From an uncultured Eubacterium sp. (GTDB lineage Bacteria > Bacillota > Clostridia > Lachnospirales > Lachnospiraceae): a stretch of DNA of 43,714 bases. Position numbers and translations under genes: made by a program. The notes beneath the pieces are model-generated. The model saw nothing but the letters and a program-made list of their open reading frames with translations. It ran no database searches and had not been told where the DNA came from. The DNA lies in NCBI GenBank assembly GCA_945946665.1, contig CAMEWO010000018.1, positions 1 through 43,714 of the forward strand. Reading direction: 5' to 3'. Of this stretch, positions 9,379 to 18,347 are shown in pieces (the first letter of the stretch is position 1; every line of letters begins with the position of its first letter).

Positions 9379-10376
9379 ATATTTTCTCCTTTAAGAACAT
9401 CCACAAATTCTTTAGGAATCACCGTGCTGATATTGATGTTTTCCTCTGTTTTAGGATAAGCTTCCGGTGGAATTATAAGCTGGAAAGCATGAAGCATCTG
9501 GCTTTTTATTCCATAGTTAACAGACAGATATTTGTTAAATTGCCCGTCACCATATTTATGGTCACCTGCAACAGGGAATCCTGTAAACATAAGATGAGCC
9601 CTTATTTGATGAGGTTTTCCAGTAATCAGATGAACTTTAACCAGAGATATGTTCTGCCCGGAAATAACAGGAATAAACTCAGTATTTATAGGAGAAAACT
9701 CTGATTTTTCCCGGTTATGCTCTCTTTCGTACTCCTCATCGGAAATTATTGTAGAGATGTTCTTATTAGTATCTTTTTTTAAATATCCTGACAGTTTGAC
9801 AGGTGAATTAAAACACCCTTTAACTATACATATATAGTATTTTAACAGTGTTCTGTCATGAAATGCCGTTGACATAGTCTGTAGACCATACATGGTTTTA
9901 CCTGCAACAACAAGTCCACTTGTATTTCTATCCAGTCTGTTGCATATTCCCGGCTTGAAACCTGAAGCACTACTATTATCAGAAATATAAGCAGATATAA
10001 TTTCATTAATGGATATATCATCTGGGGATGCTTTCTGCGAAAGCATTCCAGATGGTTTATTAACTACAAGAAAATCTTCATTCTCATACTGCACATCAAG
10101 CTTATATGAGCTGCCAGATATTAACTGGTTTGCCATATGAAGGCTGATATCAGTTTTTCCGGAGAATTTCTCAAAAGTATCATCTTTAAAAAAAATCTTA
10201 ACTGAATCTCCAGCAATAATTTTTTCACTACCATCAGCTTTTTTATTGTTAAGGGTAATATTTTTTTTCCTTAACATTTTATATATAAAGCTTTTTCCAG
10301 CTTCTGGCAAGAGTTTTATTAGATATTTGTCAAAACGTTGTCCTTCTTCCACGGAAGTAATAGTAAATTCTTTCAA
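9336..10376 (-). CDS. RluA/RluD family pseudouridine synthase
   Basis: A 346-residue RNA pseudouridine synthase. An S4 RNA-binding domain at about residues 12-70 is followed by the catalytic domain with NKPSGMLSQK and the signature CNRLDRNTSGLVVAG, where D149 is the catalytic aspartate. The more usual HRLD is NRLD here. Late family segments include LITGKPHQIRAHLMFTGFPV and GDHKYGD. The exact rRNA or tRNA target cannot be told. The start codon is TTG, preceded by GAGAG. The 3' end runs 43 bases into recU. Confidence 0.9.
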   Translation of the reverse strand: MKEFTITSVEEGQRFDKYLIKLLPEAGKSFIYKMLRKKNITLNNKKADGSEKIIAGDSVKIFFKDDTFEKFSGKTDISLHMANQLISGSSYKLDVQYENEDFLVVNKPSGMLSQKASPDDISINEIISAYISDNSSASGFKPGICNRLDRNTSGLVVAGKTMYGLQTMSTAFHDRTLLKYYICIVKGCFNSPVKLSGYLKKDTNKNISTIISDEEYEREHNREKSEFSPINTEFIPVISGQNISLVKVHLITGKPHQIRAHLMFTGFPVAGDHKYGDGQFNKYLSVNYGIKSQMLHAFQLIIPPEAYPKTEENINISTVIPKEFVDVLKGENIWRPGIQEDLEALR

Positions 10377-10394
10377 AATAACTCTCTTTCAATA

Positions 10395-10970
10395 TTACAA
10401 ACACATATTTAATAATGATTCTTTATTTCTTAAAACTCTTTGTGAGGGTTCAGTCTTTGAATCACCACTGCTTGACGATATATATTTTGCTTTTGATGTA
10501 AAACTTTTTAAATCAGTGTAGAGATTAACATTAACAGAAAGACCGTCTCTTTCCAGGAATTCTTTCACACTGGACTCAAAGAGCTTTTTATTTGCTTTAT
10601 CTTCGTCAGTATATGCGATGATTAATGTGTCAGATATACACACAGCCTGGGTTCCTATTGGACTTTCTTTATTGGAGAATATTAAATCATAACAACAGTA
10701 AAGTCCCTGGAATTTATTATTAGTTTCGTTATATACTTCTAACGGCGTACTATGATGTGGGACAAGGATAAAAAATGCCACAGCAAACTTTGCAGCCGGA
10801 AGTGTAAGAACTGCTGCCATTACGGTAAATATATTGTTTTTGTCACCAGTAACAATAATCCCGGTGATAAATACTCCTAAAATAACCAGAAAAGATGCAA
10901 GCATAATAATAAGTGATATTTTCTTTTTATAGTTCAGGTATCCATATTCACCCTTGGCATATTTCTTCAT
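10395..10970 (-). CDS. Conserved-looking membrane protein of unknown function
   Basis: I do not recognise this protein. It has a short basic N-terminus, two hydrophobic segments close together (about residues 20-45 and 50-72) and a soluble C-terminal part of about 110 residues with ISDTLIIAYTDEDKANKKLF and a Ser-rich tail. The ATG at 968-970 (10968-10970) is preferred because GGAGAA stands six bases before it; an in-frame ATG at 10980-10982 lacks a binding site. It overlaps the end of the upstream RsuA-family gene by 23 bases and precedes the RluD-type gene by 18 bases, so it is co-transcribed with RNA modification genes. A role with them is only suggested by position. Confidence 0.7.
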   Translation of the reverse strand: MKKYAKGEYGYLNYKKKISLIIMLASFLVILGVFITGIIVTGDKNNIFTVMAAVLTLPAAKFAVAFFILVPHHSTPLEVYNETNNKFQGLYCCYDLIFSNKESPIGTQAVCISDTLIIAYTDEDKANKKLFESSVKEFLERDGLSVNVNLYTDLKSFTSKAKYISSSSGDSKTEPSQRVLRNKESLLNMCL

Positions 10971-11703
10971 TATGTTCTCCATTTCTTAACATTTTTAACT
11001 GCTGTACTTCATTATCAGTCAATAATCTATATTGCCCCTTTGAAAGGCTGTTGTCAAGTTTTAGTGGCCCAAACGAAATCCTTTTTAAGTACAGCACGCT
11101 GCTGCCAACAGCTTCAAACATTCTTTTTATCTGGTGAAACTTGCCTTCATGTATAGTTACTTCCACTGAACTTTCATCTTTAACGTTGTCGTAGCCGGTT
11201 ATTTCCAGTCGGGCAGGAAGGGCTGTAAATTCATTATCAACTACAAGACCATCTTTAAATCTATTAATTTCATTTTCACCTATGAAGCCTTTGACTACAG
11301 CGTAATATGTCTTGTCCACATGACTTTTTGGCGCCAGAAGATAATGTGCAAGTTCACCATCATTAGTGACAAGAAGTAGACCTTCTGTATCTTTGTCAAG
11401 TCTGCCAACAGGAAAAAGGTCTTTTCTTTTTGATTTAATCAGATTTATTACAGTTTTGTTTTTAGGATCATTAGATGCTGATACTACTCCGGCAGGCTTG
11501 TTTAGCATATAATATTCAAATTCGGAATAGGTTATTATTTCGGAATCCATCATAATGAGGTCTCTGTCTGTATCAATTTTAGTGTCAGAAGATACAGACT
11601 TCTCATTATTAACAGTAATTCTGCCCTTTTTAATTAATTCTTTTACTTCTTTTCTTGTGCCTATCTGCATATCAGCAAGATATTTGTCAAGTCTTATTAT
11701 CAT
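10948..11703 (-). CDS. RsuA/RluB/RluE family pseudouridine synthase
   Basis: A 251-residue pseudouridine synthase of the RsuA/RluB type, which modifies 16S or 23S rRNA. An S4 domain (IRLDKYLADMQIGTRKEV, residues 3-20) is followed by the catalytic domain with YYMLNKPAGVVSA and GRLDKDTEGLLLVTNDG, D103 being catalytic, and the late motif IHEGKFHQIKRMFEAVG. The start at 11701-11703 gives the usual family N-terminus and has AAAGG seven bases upstream. An upstream in-frame ATG would add 13 unlikely residues overlapping the previous gene. Target site unknown. Confidence 0.92.
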   Translation of the reverse strand: MIIRLDKYLADMQIGTRKEVKELIKKGRITVNNEKSVSSDTKIDTDRDLIMMDSEIITYSEFEYYMLNKPAGVVSASNDPKNKTVINLIKSKRKDLFPVGRLDKDTEGLLLVTNDGELAHYLLAPKSHVDKTYYAVVKGFIGENEINRFKDGLVVDNEFTALPARLEITGYDNVKDESSVEVTIHEGKFHQIKRMFEAVGSSVLYLKRISFGPLKLDNSLSKGQYRLLTDNEVQQLKMLRNGEHNEEICQG

Positions 11704-11719
11704 ATTCTTACCTTTGCAT

Positions 11720-13096
11720 TTACATCCAGCGCCATCCGGCAAGGTATTTATTTTTCAAGGAATAACCGTCATACTTACCCCACCCAAGAGTGTATCTGTC
11801 AACACAGAACAGCACCCATCCCTTATCAGTTGTATTGGAAAACTCTGGTAATTCAATTGTTTCACCCTTAAGATACTTAATCACACGCTGGTCATCTGCA
11901 GGAAGACTAACGGAATCAGGGTATTCATCATATTTTAATGCCATTGCAAGAGCCTGGCTCGGTTCAAAACGGTTCTTTTTAAGTTCACCTAATAACAGAC
12001 CGCTTCTTAATATGCGAAGACTTCTGGTGTCACCAATATGAGGAGACACAGAGTAAACGTAATTGTCCTTGATATAGATGTCATCATGATTAATTGGAAA
12101 GGATAGTTTATTAATAAATTCAAGAAGAACATCAGGAAGCTTTCCTGTGGTGTTCTTTTTTAAACTGTGGTAACTTATGTCTGCATCAGCATCTTTTTCC
12201 AGAAGTGCAACAAAGTGTCCCTCTCCCTCCATTTTATGAGGAAAAATACGGACTGTATTTCTTAATTTGTATGTATCCTCTTCTTCATCTGTGCATATAC
12301 CATGGGAAAAGCCTTCATAATCCCGTATAGGGATTAAATGCATCTCTGGACGCTGGTCAAGAAGATATTTAATTGTTTCCTCATCTTCCATTTTAGAGAA
12401 GGTACATGTGGAATAAAGCATCTTACCACCGGGTTTAAGCATATCTGCCCCTGCTGTAATAATATTCCTTTGAATCTGGGAATAGAACTCTGGGCCATTT
12501 TTCTCCCATGCTTTAATTAGTTTATTGTCCTTACGGAACATCCCCTCTCCTGAACATGGAGCGTCAATAAGTATTTTATCAAAAAATGTTTTAAATCTTG
12601 GAACAATCTGAACCGGGTCCTCATTAAGAAGACACAGATTAGGAATCCCAAAAACCTCTACATTCTTTAGGAGAGCCTTAGCTCTTGAATTGCTTATATC
12701 GTTAGTTACAAGAAGTCCGGTTCTGTTAAGCTTTGCACCAAGTTCAGTTGATTTTCCACCTGGTGCTGCACACATATCAAGAACAATATCATTCTCTTCA
12801 ACAGGTAATACATTAGCTGGTGTCATTGCACTTGGCTCCTGTATGTAATAAAGACCTGCAAAATAGTAAGGATGTTTAGCCGGCTTATCTTCTTCTTTGT
12901 AGTAGAAACCATTTTCAATCCATGGAACAGGCTTTAACTCAAAGGGAGAAATTTTTAGAAAATCCTCCACAGATATTTTCAGAGTGTTTACTCTTAAACC
13001 ATAAAGCCTTGGATTATCAAAACTTCTCAGATAACTGTCATAGTCATCTCCCAAAAGCTCCTGCATTGAATTTAAGTATTGTAATGGTAAATTCAT
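11720..13096 (-). CDS. rsmF: RsmF-like rRNA (cytosine-C5) methyltransferase
   Basis: A 458-residue methyltransferase of the NOL1/NOP2/Sun group that makes 5-methylcytosine in rRNA with S-adenosylmethionine. Visible are the SAM-binding motif VLDMCAAPGGKSTELGAKL, the motif IV cysteine in DAPCSGEGMF and the motif VI catalytic cysteine in MLYSTCTFSKMEDEE. The C-terminal 170 residues contain the PUA-like extension seen in RsmF-type proteins (RSGLLLGELKKNRFEPSQAL, ending in LGWGKYDGYSLKNKYLAG). A GGGAG site precedes the ATG. The target base is unknown. Confidence 0.9.
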   Translation of the reverse strand: MNLPLQYLNSMQELLGDDYDSYLRSFDNPRLYGLRVNTLKISVEDFLKISPFELKPVPWIENGFYYKEEDKPAKHPYYFAGLYYIQEPSAMTPANVLPVEENDIVLDMCAAPGGKSTELGAKLNRTGLLVTNDISNSRAKALLKNVEVFGIPNLCLLNEDPVQIVPRFKTFFDKILIDAPCSGEGMFRKDNKLIKAWEKNGPEFYSQIQRNIITAGADMLKPGGKMLYSTCTFSKMEDEETIKYLLDQRPEMHLIPIRDYEGFSHGICTDEEEDTYKLRNTVRIFPHKMEGEGHFVALLEKDADADISYHSLKKNTTGKLPDVLLEFINKLSFPINHDDIYIKDNYVYSVSPHIGDTRSLRILRSGLLLGELKKNRFEPSQALAMALKYDEYPDSVSLPADDQRVIKYLKGETIELPEFSNTTDKGWVLFCVDRYTLGWGKYDGYSLKNKYLAGWRWM

Positions 13097-13118
13097 TGTA
13101 ATCTCCCAATTATTATAG

Positions 13119-13922
13119 TTAGTTCAAGGACTGGGCACGATACCCTTCTGCAATAATATCAAGCTGTTTACTGAACTGCTCTAATTTATTAATATCTTCA
13201 GTCTTATATATTTCATAGAATTCATCCTGGATTTTTGAAATTTCCCTGTTATTGGCGTATTTGTACAGATTCTCAATATTTCCAAGGATATCTGACACAG
13301 CATTTGCACGGATATAGTAGTAATTCTGGGCATCAATAACCTCATCATGAATTGATTCCATCTCATTATCCAGTGTAAGTATTGCCTGGGCAGTGGTATT
13401 AAGCCTTTCTTTTACGTGAGGTGGAATATTTCCATTGTACTTGTATTGAAGAGAATGTTCAATAATTGCCCAGAAATTCATTCCAAGAGTACGAATCTGG
13501 ATTTCAACAGGGATTTCGTGGGTACCTGTGGTGGTTTCAACCTTGTACATGACAATAATGTGGTAACTTCTGTATCCGCTGTCCTTCACATTGGTAATAT
13601 AGTCCTTTTCAGTTTTGACCTTCATGTCGCTTCTTGCACGAATCATATCAACTACAGAGTATATGTCATTGGCAAACTGGCAGATTAAACGTACTCCGGC
13701 AATATCTTCCATATATTCTGTTATCTTATCCATATCAATGTTCTTTTTCTGAGCTTTACCAATAATACTGGAAATGCTTTTAACACGTCCTGTAACCTGT
13801 TCTATAGGTGAATAATAGCCTTGCTGCCTGTATTCTTTGATAATATGGTTAAACTTTACGGTGAGTTCCTCCACAGCCAGGTTATATGGTGCAAGAATTT
13901 CTTTCCAAAGTTGTAAATCCAT
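13119..13922 (-). CDS. Small alarmone synthetase ((p)ppGpp synthetase), first copy
   Basis: A 267-residue RelA/SpoT-type synthetase domain without a hydrolase or C-terminal regulatory region, like RelQ/RelP. Motifs: RVKSISSIIGK (46-56), EDIAGVRLICQFANDIY with D73, KDYITNVKDSGYRSYHIIV, and EIQIRTLGMNFWAIIEHSLQ with E140. These bind ATP and GDP or GTP and transfer pyrophosphate to make the stringent-response alarmone. The tail of about 100 residues is mainly helical. It is the first gene of a long minus-strand operon behind a plausible promoter; GAGG stands nine bases before the ATG. A second, distinct synthetase lies at 20651-21349. Confidence 0.9.
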   Translation of the reverse strand: MDLQLWKEILAPYNLAVEELTVKFNHIIKEYRQQGYYSPIEQVTGRVKSISSIIGKAQKKNIDMDKITEYMEDIAGVRLICQFANDIYSVVDMIRARSDMKVKTEKDYITNVKDSGYRSYHIIVMYKVETTTGTHEIPVEIQIRTLGMNFWAIIEHSLQYKYNGNIPPHVKERLNTTAQAILTLDNEMESIHDEVIDAQNYYYIRANAVSDILGNIENLYKYANNREISKIQDEFYEIYKTEDINKLEQFSKQLDIIAEGYRAQSLN

Positions 13923-13965
13923 AATTTAATTCCTCACATACATTATTCATTAATATTTAAATAAT

Positions 13966-13993
13966 ATCATATTTTTTACTAATATAAAATCAA
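13966..13993 (-). promoter_or_regulatory. Candidate promoter for the alarmone synthetase operon
   Basis: On the minus strand TTGATT (13988-13993) and TATGAT (13966-13971) are separated by 16 bases. They lie in the short AT-rich gap between two divergent genes, the only intergenic space before the long run of genes reaching to 908. Agreement with consensus is moderate in such AT-rich DNA. Confidence 0.45.
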
Positions 13994-14006
13994 AAAATAA
14001 AAATGT

Positions 14007-14957
14007 ATGAAAGTAAAATGGAACAAAAGTATGATTATTATGGAGATATTCTGTCTTGCATTAGTCCTTTTAAGACCCTACACAGCATTTACAGGGGCAA
14101 AGAATGGACTTGTTTTATGGGCAGATATTGTTCTTCCGGGAATTTTTCCGGCAAGTTTTTTATCATGTATTCTCTTAAACAGATTAAATATTAGTGATAA
14201 GTACTTAAAAATATATATTATTGTGTGTGGAATTCTTTCTGGTTTTCCTGTTGCTGCCATACTTTATTCTCAGTACTGTAACGAAAAAAATGATAATAAT
14301 CTGGATGGAATACTTGCCTACTGTAATATTTCCAGTCCGTCCTTTATATGCAATTATATATACAATTTTGATCTAATGAAAAGAATATCTCTTTCACGGC
14401 TTCTGTCTATAATATACATTTCCTCCCTGGCTGGGATTACTTTATGCCTTTTCACTGTAAGATTTAAGAAACCCAGCAGGTCAGGAAAAGACTATAAACC
14501 AATTTTTATAATAAAAAATGAAAAGAAAGCTGTATACAGGCTAAAACCAGATAAAGAAAAGAAAAAGCAGGAAATAAATGTAGGTATAATTATGGAACAG
14601 ACCTGTATTAATATGATAAAAGCAGGTGGATTTATTGTTTTTTTCTCCTGTTTATCACAGTATCTAATTCTTATTTTACCGGATAAATTTATACTAAAAG
14701 GAATAATTACGGGATTATTTGAAATAACTACGGGAATAAACCAGATTTGTGCTGATCTTGTAGATATTAATAAAGTATATGGTATAGACAGTGTGCTTTT
14801 TGTTATTCTTATCAATAATTTTGGAGGCTTATCAACCCTTCTTCAGACTATATCTGTTACTGGAAGTATTCTGGACATAAAAAAATACATATATCATAAA
14901 ATTATATACTGCTGTATAACAGTACTTGTATATACGTTTATGATATATGTATTATAA
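14007..14957 (+). CDS. ylbJ: YlbJ/SpoVV-like sporulation integral membrane protein
   Basis: A 316-residue protein with many hydrophobic segments and the YlbJ-type signatures GLVLWADIVLPGIFPASFLS, CGILSGFPVAAILYSQYC and LAYCNISSPSFICNYIY. In Bacillus, YlbJ (SpoVV) is a mother-cell protein that moves dipicolinic acid across the outer forespore membrane. It is shorter than the Bacillus protein (about 400 residues) but keeps both membrane halves around a basic middle loop. It sits beside coaD and rsmD as in Bacillus (ylbH-ylbI-ylbJ), here on the opposite strand. The start is uncertain: there is no clear ribosome binding site before 14007, and ATG codons at 14031 or 14040 are alternatives. Confidence 0.75.
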   Translation: MKVKWNKSMIIMEIFCLALVLLRPYTAFTGAKNGLVLWADIVLPGIFPASFLSCILLNRLNISDKYLKIYIIVCGILSGFPVAAILYSQYCNEKNDNNLDGILAYCNISSPSFICNYIYNFDLMKRISLSRLLSIIYISSLAGITLCLFTVRFKKPSRSGKDYKPIFIIKNEKKAVYRLKPDKEKKKQEINVGIIMEQTCINMIKAGGFIVFFSCLSQYLILILPDKFILKGIITGLFEITTGINQICADLVDINKVYGIDSVLFVILINNFGGLSTLLQTISVTGSILDIKKYIYHKIIYCCITVLVYTFMIYVL

Positions 14958-14959
14958 AT

Positions 14960-15535
14960 CTAGTTATGTTCAGCTGTTTCCTGCTCGGAAACAGGTTCAT
15001 CCTTGGCGTTAAGCTCACGTCTGTTATTATTTACAACAGACAAAACTTCTTCAAGACCAGATATCAATGAACCATACTGCTGTTTATTATCGTTAATTGA
15101 GTGTTCAATAATATATTGAAGCTTTGAAAGCATATCGTCAGTATATGACACTGCACCCATTCTGATATTGTTGGCATCTTCAATGGCATTATCAAGGATT
15201 CCCTGGGCTTTTGCTGTTGCCTGCTCAATCAGTTCATTGGCAGAGGCATATGCACGCTGCATAATTTCGTGTTCATTCATAAGCTTCTCTGTCTGTGCCT
15301 GAGCTGCATTAAGGATTTCATCTGCCTGTTCTTTGGCTTCCTTAATTATGGCATCCTTGTTGTCAATGATTTTCTGGTACTTTTTAATTTCAACAGGAGT
15401 CTTAAGCTTTAACTCTTCAATGTAGTCTTCAAGCTGCTCCTTGTCAACAATCAGTTTAGTGTTTGAAAAAGGCTGGAATTTACAACTGTCAAGGTACGCT
15501 TCAATATCACTGATTATCTGTTCAATTCTGCTCAT
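14960..15535 (-). CDS. DivIVA-like / ATP synthase b-like coiled-coil protein
   Basis: A 191-residue, highly charged protein rich in Ala, Glu, Lys and Gln, predicted to form one long coiled coil from about residue 45 to 130 ([20 protein letters not shown], then [20 protein letters not shown]). No membrane segment is seen. This composition is shared by DivIVA-family scaffold proteins and by ATP synthase b-like proteins; precise function cannot be called. I chose the ATG at 15533-15535, which follows GGGAGAG by four bases. An in-frame upstream ATG lies inside coaD without a site. The gene overlaps the coaD end by 14 bases and is the last of the der-plsY-gpsA-rsmD-coaD cluster. Confidence 0.75.
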   Translation of the reverse strand: MSRIEQIISDIEAYLDSCKFQPFSNTKLIVDKEQLEDYIEELKLKTPVEIKKYQKIIDNKDAIIKEAKEQADEILNAAQAQTEKLMNEHEIMQRAYASANELIEQATAKAQGILDNAIEDANNIRMGAVSYTDDMLSKLQYIIEHSINDNKQQYGSLISGLEEVLSVVNNNRRELNAKDEPVSEQETAEHN

Positions 15536-16037
15536 GGTTCTCTCCCTCTTTATTTCTTTGGATGTTATATTTTTCATATATTGGTTTTATAACATTTTCA
15601 GGTACAAATTTGCTTATATCCCCACCGTACATTGCCATTTCCTTGACAGTGCTGGAACTTAAGTAAGCATATTTCAAACTTGTATTAAGAAATATGGTGT
15701 CAATATTCGGATTAGCAACTCTGTTTGTCTGGGACATGGCAAGTTCATATTCAAAATCTGTCACAGCCCTCAAACCTCTGATAATGACTCTGCAGTTCTT
15801 TTCTTTTGCAAAGTCTACAAGTAATCCGCTGAAACTTACTATCTCAATATTAGGAATATCTCTGGTAACTTCTTTTAACATATTAACACGTTCATCAACT
15901 GAAAACAATGGAGTTTTTGAACTATTATTTAGAACTGCCACAATAAGGTGGTCAGTAAGCCCTGCTGATCTCTTAATAATGTCAAGATGACCAAGAGTTA
16001 CAGGGTCAAAACTTCCTGGATAAATTGCACTTTTCAT
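15522..16037 (-). CDS. coaD: Phosphopantetheine adenylyltransferase CoaD
   Basis: A 171-residue nucleotidyltransferase for the penultimate step of coenzyme A synthesis, joining phosphopantetheine and ATP to dephospho-CoA. Motifs: [20 protein letters not shown] with the TxGH nucleotide site, [18 protein letters not shown] and [20 protein letters not shown]. The ATG at 16035-16037 gives the family N-terminus and has GAGG six bases upstream. It lies between rsmD and a coiled-coil gene, the same partner as in Bacillus (ylbH-ylbI). Confidence 0.97.
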   Translation of the reverse strand: MKSAIYPGSFDPVTLGHLDIIKRSAGLTDHLIVAVLNNSSKTPLFSVDERVNMLKEVTRDIPNIEIVSFSGLLVDFAKEKNCRVIIRGLRAVTDFEYELAMSQTNRVANPNIDTIFLNTSLKYAYLSSSTVKEMAMYGGDISKFVPENVIKPIYEKYNIQRNKEGENHEQN

Positions 16038-16078
16038 TGTAGTCCTCATTTCTGAAACAATCTATAGACTATCCATTA

Positions 16079-16636
16079 CTATTCTGTAACACTGATAAAA
16101 ACATGTTTATTAGTTTTATATTGTTTGTTTTTTTCTATGTGTAAACGTGGAATACTGTCGATGTATGATAAATCTGTATCAATACTTTCCTCAATAATAA
16201 TTGTTGTATAGCTGTCTATAAGGTCTGAACCTGACAAAGCATACAGAACATCTTTCTCCAGCCCCATACCATATGGTGCATCCATAAAAATAATATCGAA
16301 TGGTTTGTTGCTGCTAATCCTATTGATTGCTGACAATACATCCTGCTCCATTACAACTGCCCTGTCTTCCAGGTGGGTAAATTTAAGATTATCCTTAATG
16401 CAGGTAATGCAGGGCTTTGAATATTCAATAAAATATGCTTCGGCAGCACCGCGGCTTAAAGCTTCAATTCCAATGGCACCACTCCCTGAGAATAAATCAA
16501 GGAAACGGCTTCCAGGCACTTTAGTTTGAAGCATATTAAAAAGTGTCTCTTTAATTCTATCAGTTGTTGGCCTTGTTTCCAGTCCTTCCACGGTCTTTAA
16601 AGGAAGACTCCGAGCACTTCCGGCAATAACCCGCAT
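16079..16636 (-). CDS. rsmD: 16S rRNA (guanine(966)-N(2))-methyltransferase RsmD
   Basis: A 185-residue SAM-dependent methyltransferase. It starts MRVIAGSARSLPLKTVEG with the downstream RPTTDRIKETLFNML segment, has the SAM motif FLDLFSGSGAIGIEALSRGA, and its catalytic NPPY-type motif reads DAPYGMG. RsmD methylates G966 of 16S rRNA during small-subunit assembly. GGATG precedes the ATG. Directly upstream of coaD, its usual partner. Confidence 0.95.
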   Translation of the reverse strand: MRVIAGSARSLPLKTVEGLETRPTTDRIKETLFNMLQTKVPGSRFLDLFSGSGAIGIEALSRGAAEAYFIEYSKPCITCIKDNLKFTHLEDRAVVMEQDVLSAINRISSNKPFDIIFMDAPYGMGLEKDVLYALSGSDLIDSYTTIIIEESIDTDLSYIDSIPRLHIEKNKQYKTNKHVFISVTE

Positions 16637-16666
16637 AATTACACATCCTTTACTTGTAGTTTTTGC

Positions 16667-17680
16667 TTATTCCCAATCATTTCTGCTGTCTGACTCAATT
16701 TTTTTATCCCGAAGCATCAGGTCTTTAACTGCAAGATCAGGTTTTTTATTGTTAAACAATATCTCATTGACCTGATATACTATTGGCATTTCAACATTAT
16801 ATTTTTCTGAAAGCTTAAGTGCCGCTTTTGCAGAGAAAACACCTTCAACTACCATCTGGACTTCTTCCATAGCCTGATCCTTTGTGTAGCCTTTACCGAT
16901 AAGTATGCCGGCTCTTCTGTTACGGCTGTGCATACTTGCACAGGTTACAATCAGGTCTCCGATTCCGGATAATCCCATGAATGTCTCAATTTCAGCACCC
17001 ATGGCTATACCAAGTCTTGCAATTTCAGTTATTCCACGAGTGATAAGTGCTGCTTTAGTATTGTCACCATATCCTAATCCATCGGCAATTCCTGCTGCTA
17101 ATGCAATTACATTTTTTAAAGAACCACCAATACATATTCCAAGAACATCTGGACTTGTGTACACTCTGAATACATCACTCATGAATATATTCTGGAGATA
17201 ATCAGCATCTTTTTTGTGTTTTGTTCCTATTACACATGTTGTTGGTATTCCACGTCCTACTTCTTCTGCATGACTTGGACCAGACAAAACTGCCACAGTG
17301 GCATTAGGAATCTCATCTGACACTACGTCATAGAGAGTTTCAAGAGTTTCCTCCTCAATTCCTTTACCGACATTTACAATATATTGTCCTTCTTTTACAA
17401 AAGGCGCAAATAACCTGGCTGTAGAACGGGTGTAAGGGGATGCAACAGCAAGAACAATTACATCTGCCCCCATAACAGCATCCTCAGCTTTAGTTGTGAA
17501 CTGAATTGAATCCGGGATTATTACACCAGGCAGACATTTTTTATTCTCCCTTGTTTTATCCAGTTCTTCTATTTCCTGTGGGAAAACAGACCATACTTTA
17601 ACATTGTGTCCATTGTTATTTAGCAGGATTGATAATGCAATACCCCAGCTTCCAGCTCCCATAATACTTATATTAGCCAT
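16667..17680 (-). CDS. gpsA: Glycerol-3-phosphate dehydrogenase [NAD(P)+] GpsA
   Basis: A 337-residue dehydrogenase that makes sn-glycerol 3-phosphate for phospholipids. It has the nucleotide-binding start ISIMGAGSWGIALSILL, the segment VLSGPSHAEEVGRGIPTTCV, the catalytic lysine stretch GGSLKNVIALAAGIADGLGY and the substrate-binding NTKAALITRGITEI and GLSGIGDLIVTC. GAGG precedes the ATG. It overlaps the end of plsY by 8 bases; the two act in sequence, with GpsA making the glycerol phosphate that PlsY acylates. Confidence 0.97.
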   Translation of the reverse strand: MANISIMGAGSWGIALSILLNNNGHNVKVWSVFPQEIEELDKTRENKKCLPGVIIPDSIQFTTKAEDAVMGADVIVLAVASPYTRSTARLFAPFVKEGQYIVNVGKGIEEETLETLYDVVSDEIPNATVAVLSGPSHAEEVGRGIPTTCVIGTKHKKDADYLQNIFMSDVFRVYTSPDVLGICIGGSLKNVIALAAGIADGLGYGDNTKAALITRGITEIARLGIAMGAEIETFMGLSGIGDLIVTCASMHSRNRRAGILIGKGYTKDQAMEEVQMVVEGVFSAKAALKLSEKYNVEMPIVYQVNEILFNNKKPDLAVKDLMLRDKKIESDSRNDWE

Positions 17681-18347
17681 TTTGTTCCTCTTTCTTTTTT
17701 TGTCCTATTTTACGTTCAGTACCATTCATTAATCTCTTAATATTACCACTGTGTCTGATATAACCTAAAGCAACAATTACAAACATTATAATACATGCTT
17801 CATACAGATGTGAACCTGAAAGGGGAAGCAGCCCCAGGAACGCCCAGGTTATAAATAATACAAGTACCATACCAATACCTAAAAGGGAGCCTAATGATAC
17901 ATATTTGGTTGTGAACATTACAATGAAAAATGTCGCCATAGCAGCAACAAGAATTATCCAGCAGTTTTGTGGGAAAACAGAAATAGTAAATACTACACCT
18001 GATGTTGCTGCAATTCCTTTTCCACCCTTAAATTTAAGATAGAAAGGAAAATTGTGTCCCAGTACGACTCCTAAGCCGCTGTATAAAAACAATAATAACT
18101 CATAATCACAGTTTTTTCCAAATATAAAATGTACAATAATACACGAAAGAATTGCCTTGAATGTATCAAGGAAATAAGTAAGAAATCCTGCTTTTTTTCC
18201 AAGAGTTCTCATAACATTAGTTGTTCCAGCATTACCACTTCCATAGTTTCGAATATCAATTTTATTGATTTTGCCAATTAAAAAACCGCCTTGAATCAGG
18301 GCACCTATAAAATATCCAATTACTAAAACAATTATTCTTTCTATCAT
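17673..18347 (-). CDS. plsY: Glycerol-3-phosphate acyltransferase PlsY
   Basis: A 224-residue membrane protein that transfers an acyl group from acyl phosphate to glycerol 3-phosphate, giving lysophosphatidate. Its three conserved cytosolic motifs are visible: [41 protein letters not shown] and, near the end, [20 protein letters not shown]. Several hydrophobic segments lie between them. Acyl phosphate is supplied by PlsX, encoded in this window at 41065-42066. The ATG overlaps the der stop (ATGA). Confidence 0.97.
   Translation of the reverse strand: MIERIIVLVIGYFIGALIQGGFLIGKINKIDIRNYGSGNAGTTNVMRTLGKKAGFLTYFLDTFKAILSCIIVHFIFGKNCDYELLLFLYSGLGVVLGHNFPFYLKFKGGKGIAATSGVVFTISVFPQNCWIILVAAMATFFIVMFTTKYVSLGSLLGIGMVLVLFITWAFLGLLPLSGSHLYEACIIMFVIVALGYIRHSGNIKRLMNGTERKIGQKKKEEQNG

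Noticed and set aside
13923-14006. Sigma-E or sigma-G promoter for the YlbJ-like gene
   Set aside because: The gap is AT-rich and no convincing pair of sporulation-type boxes at proper spacing could be found.
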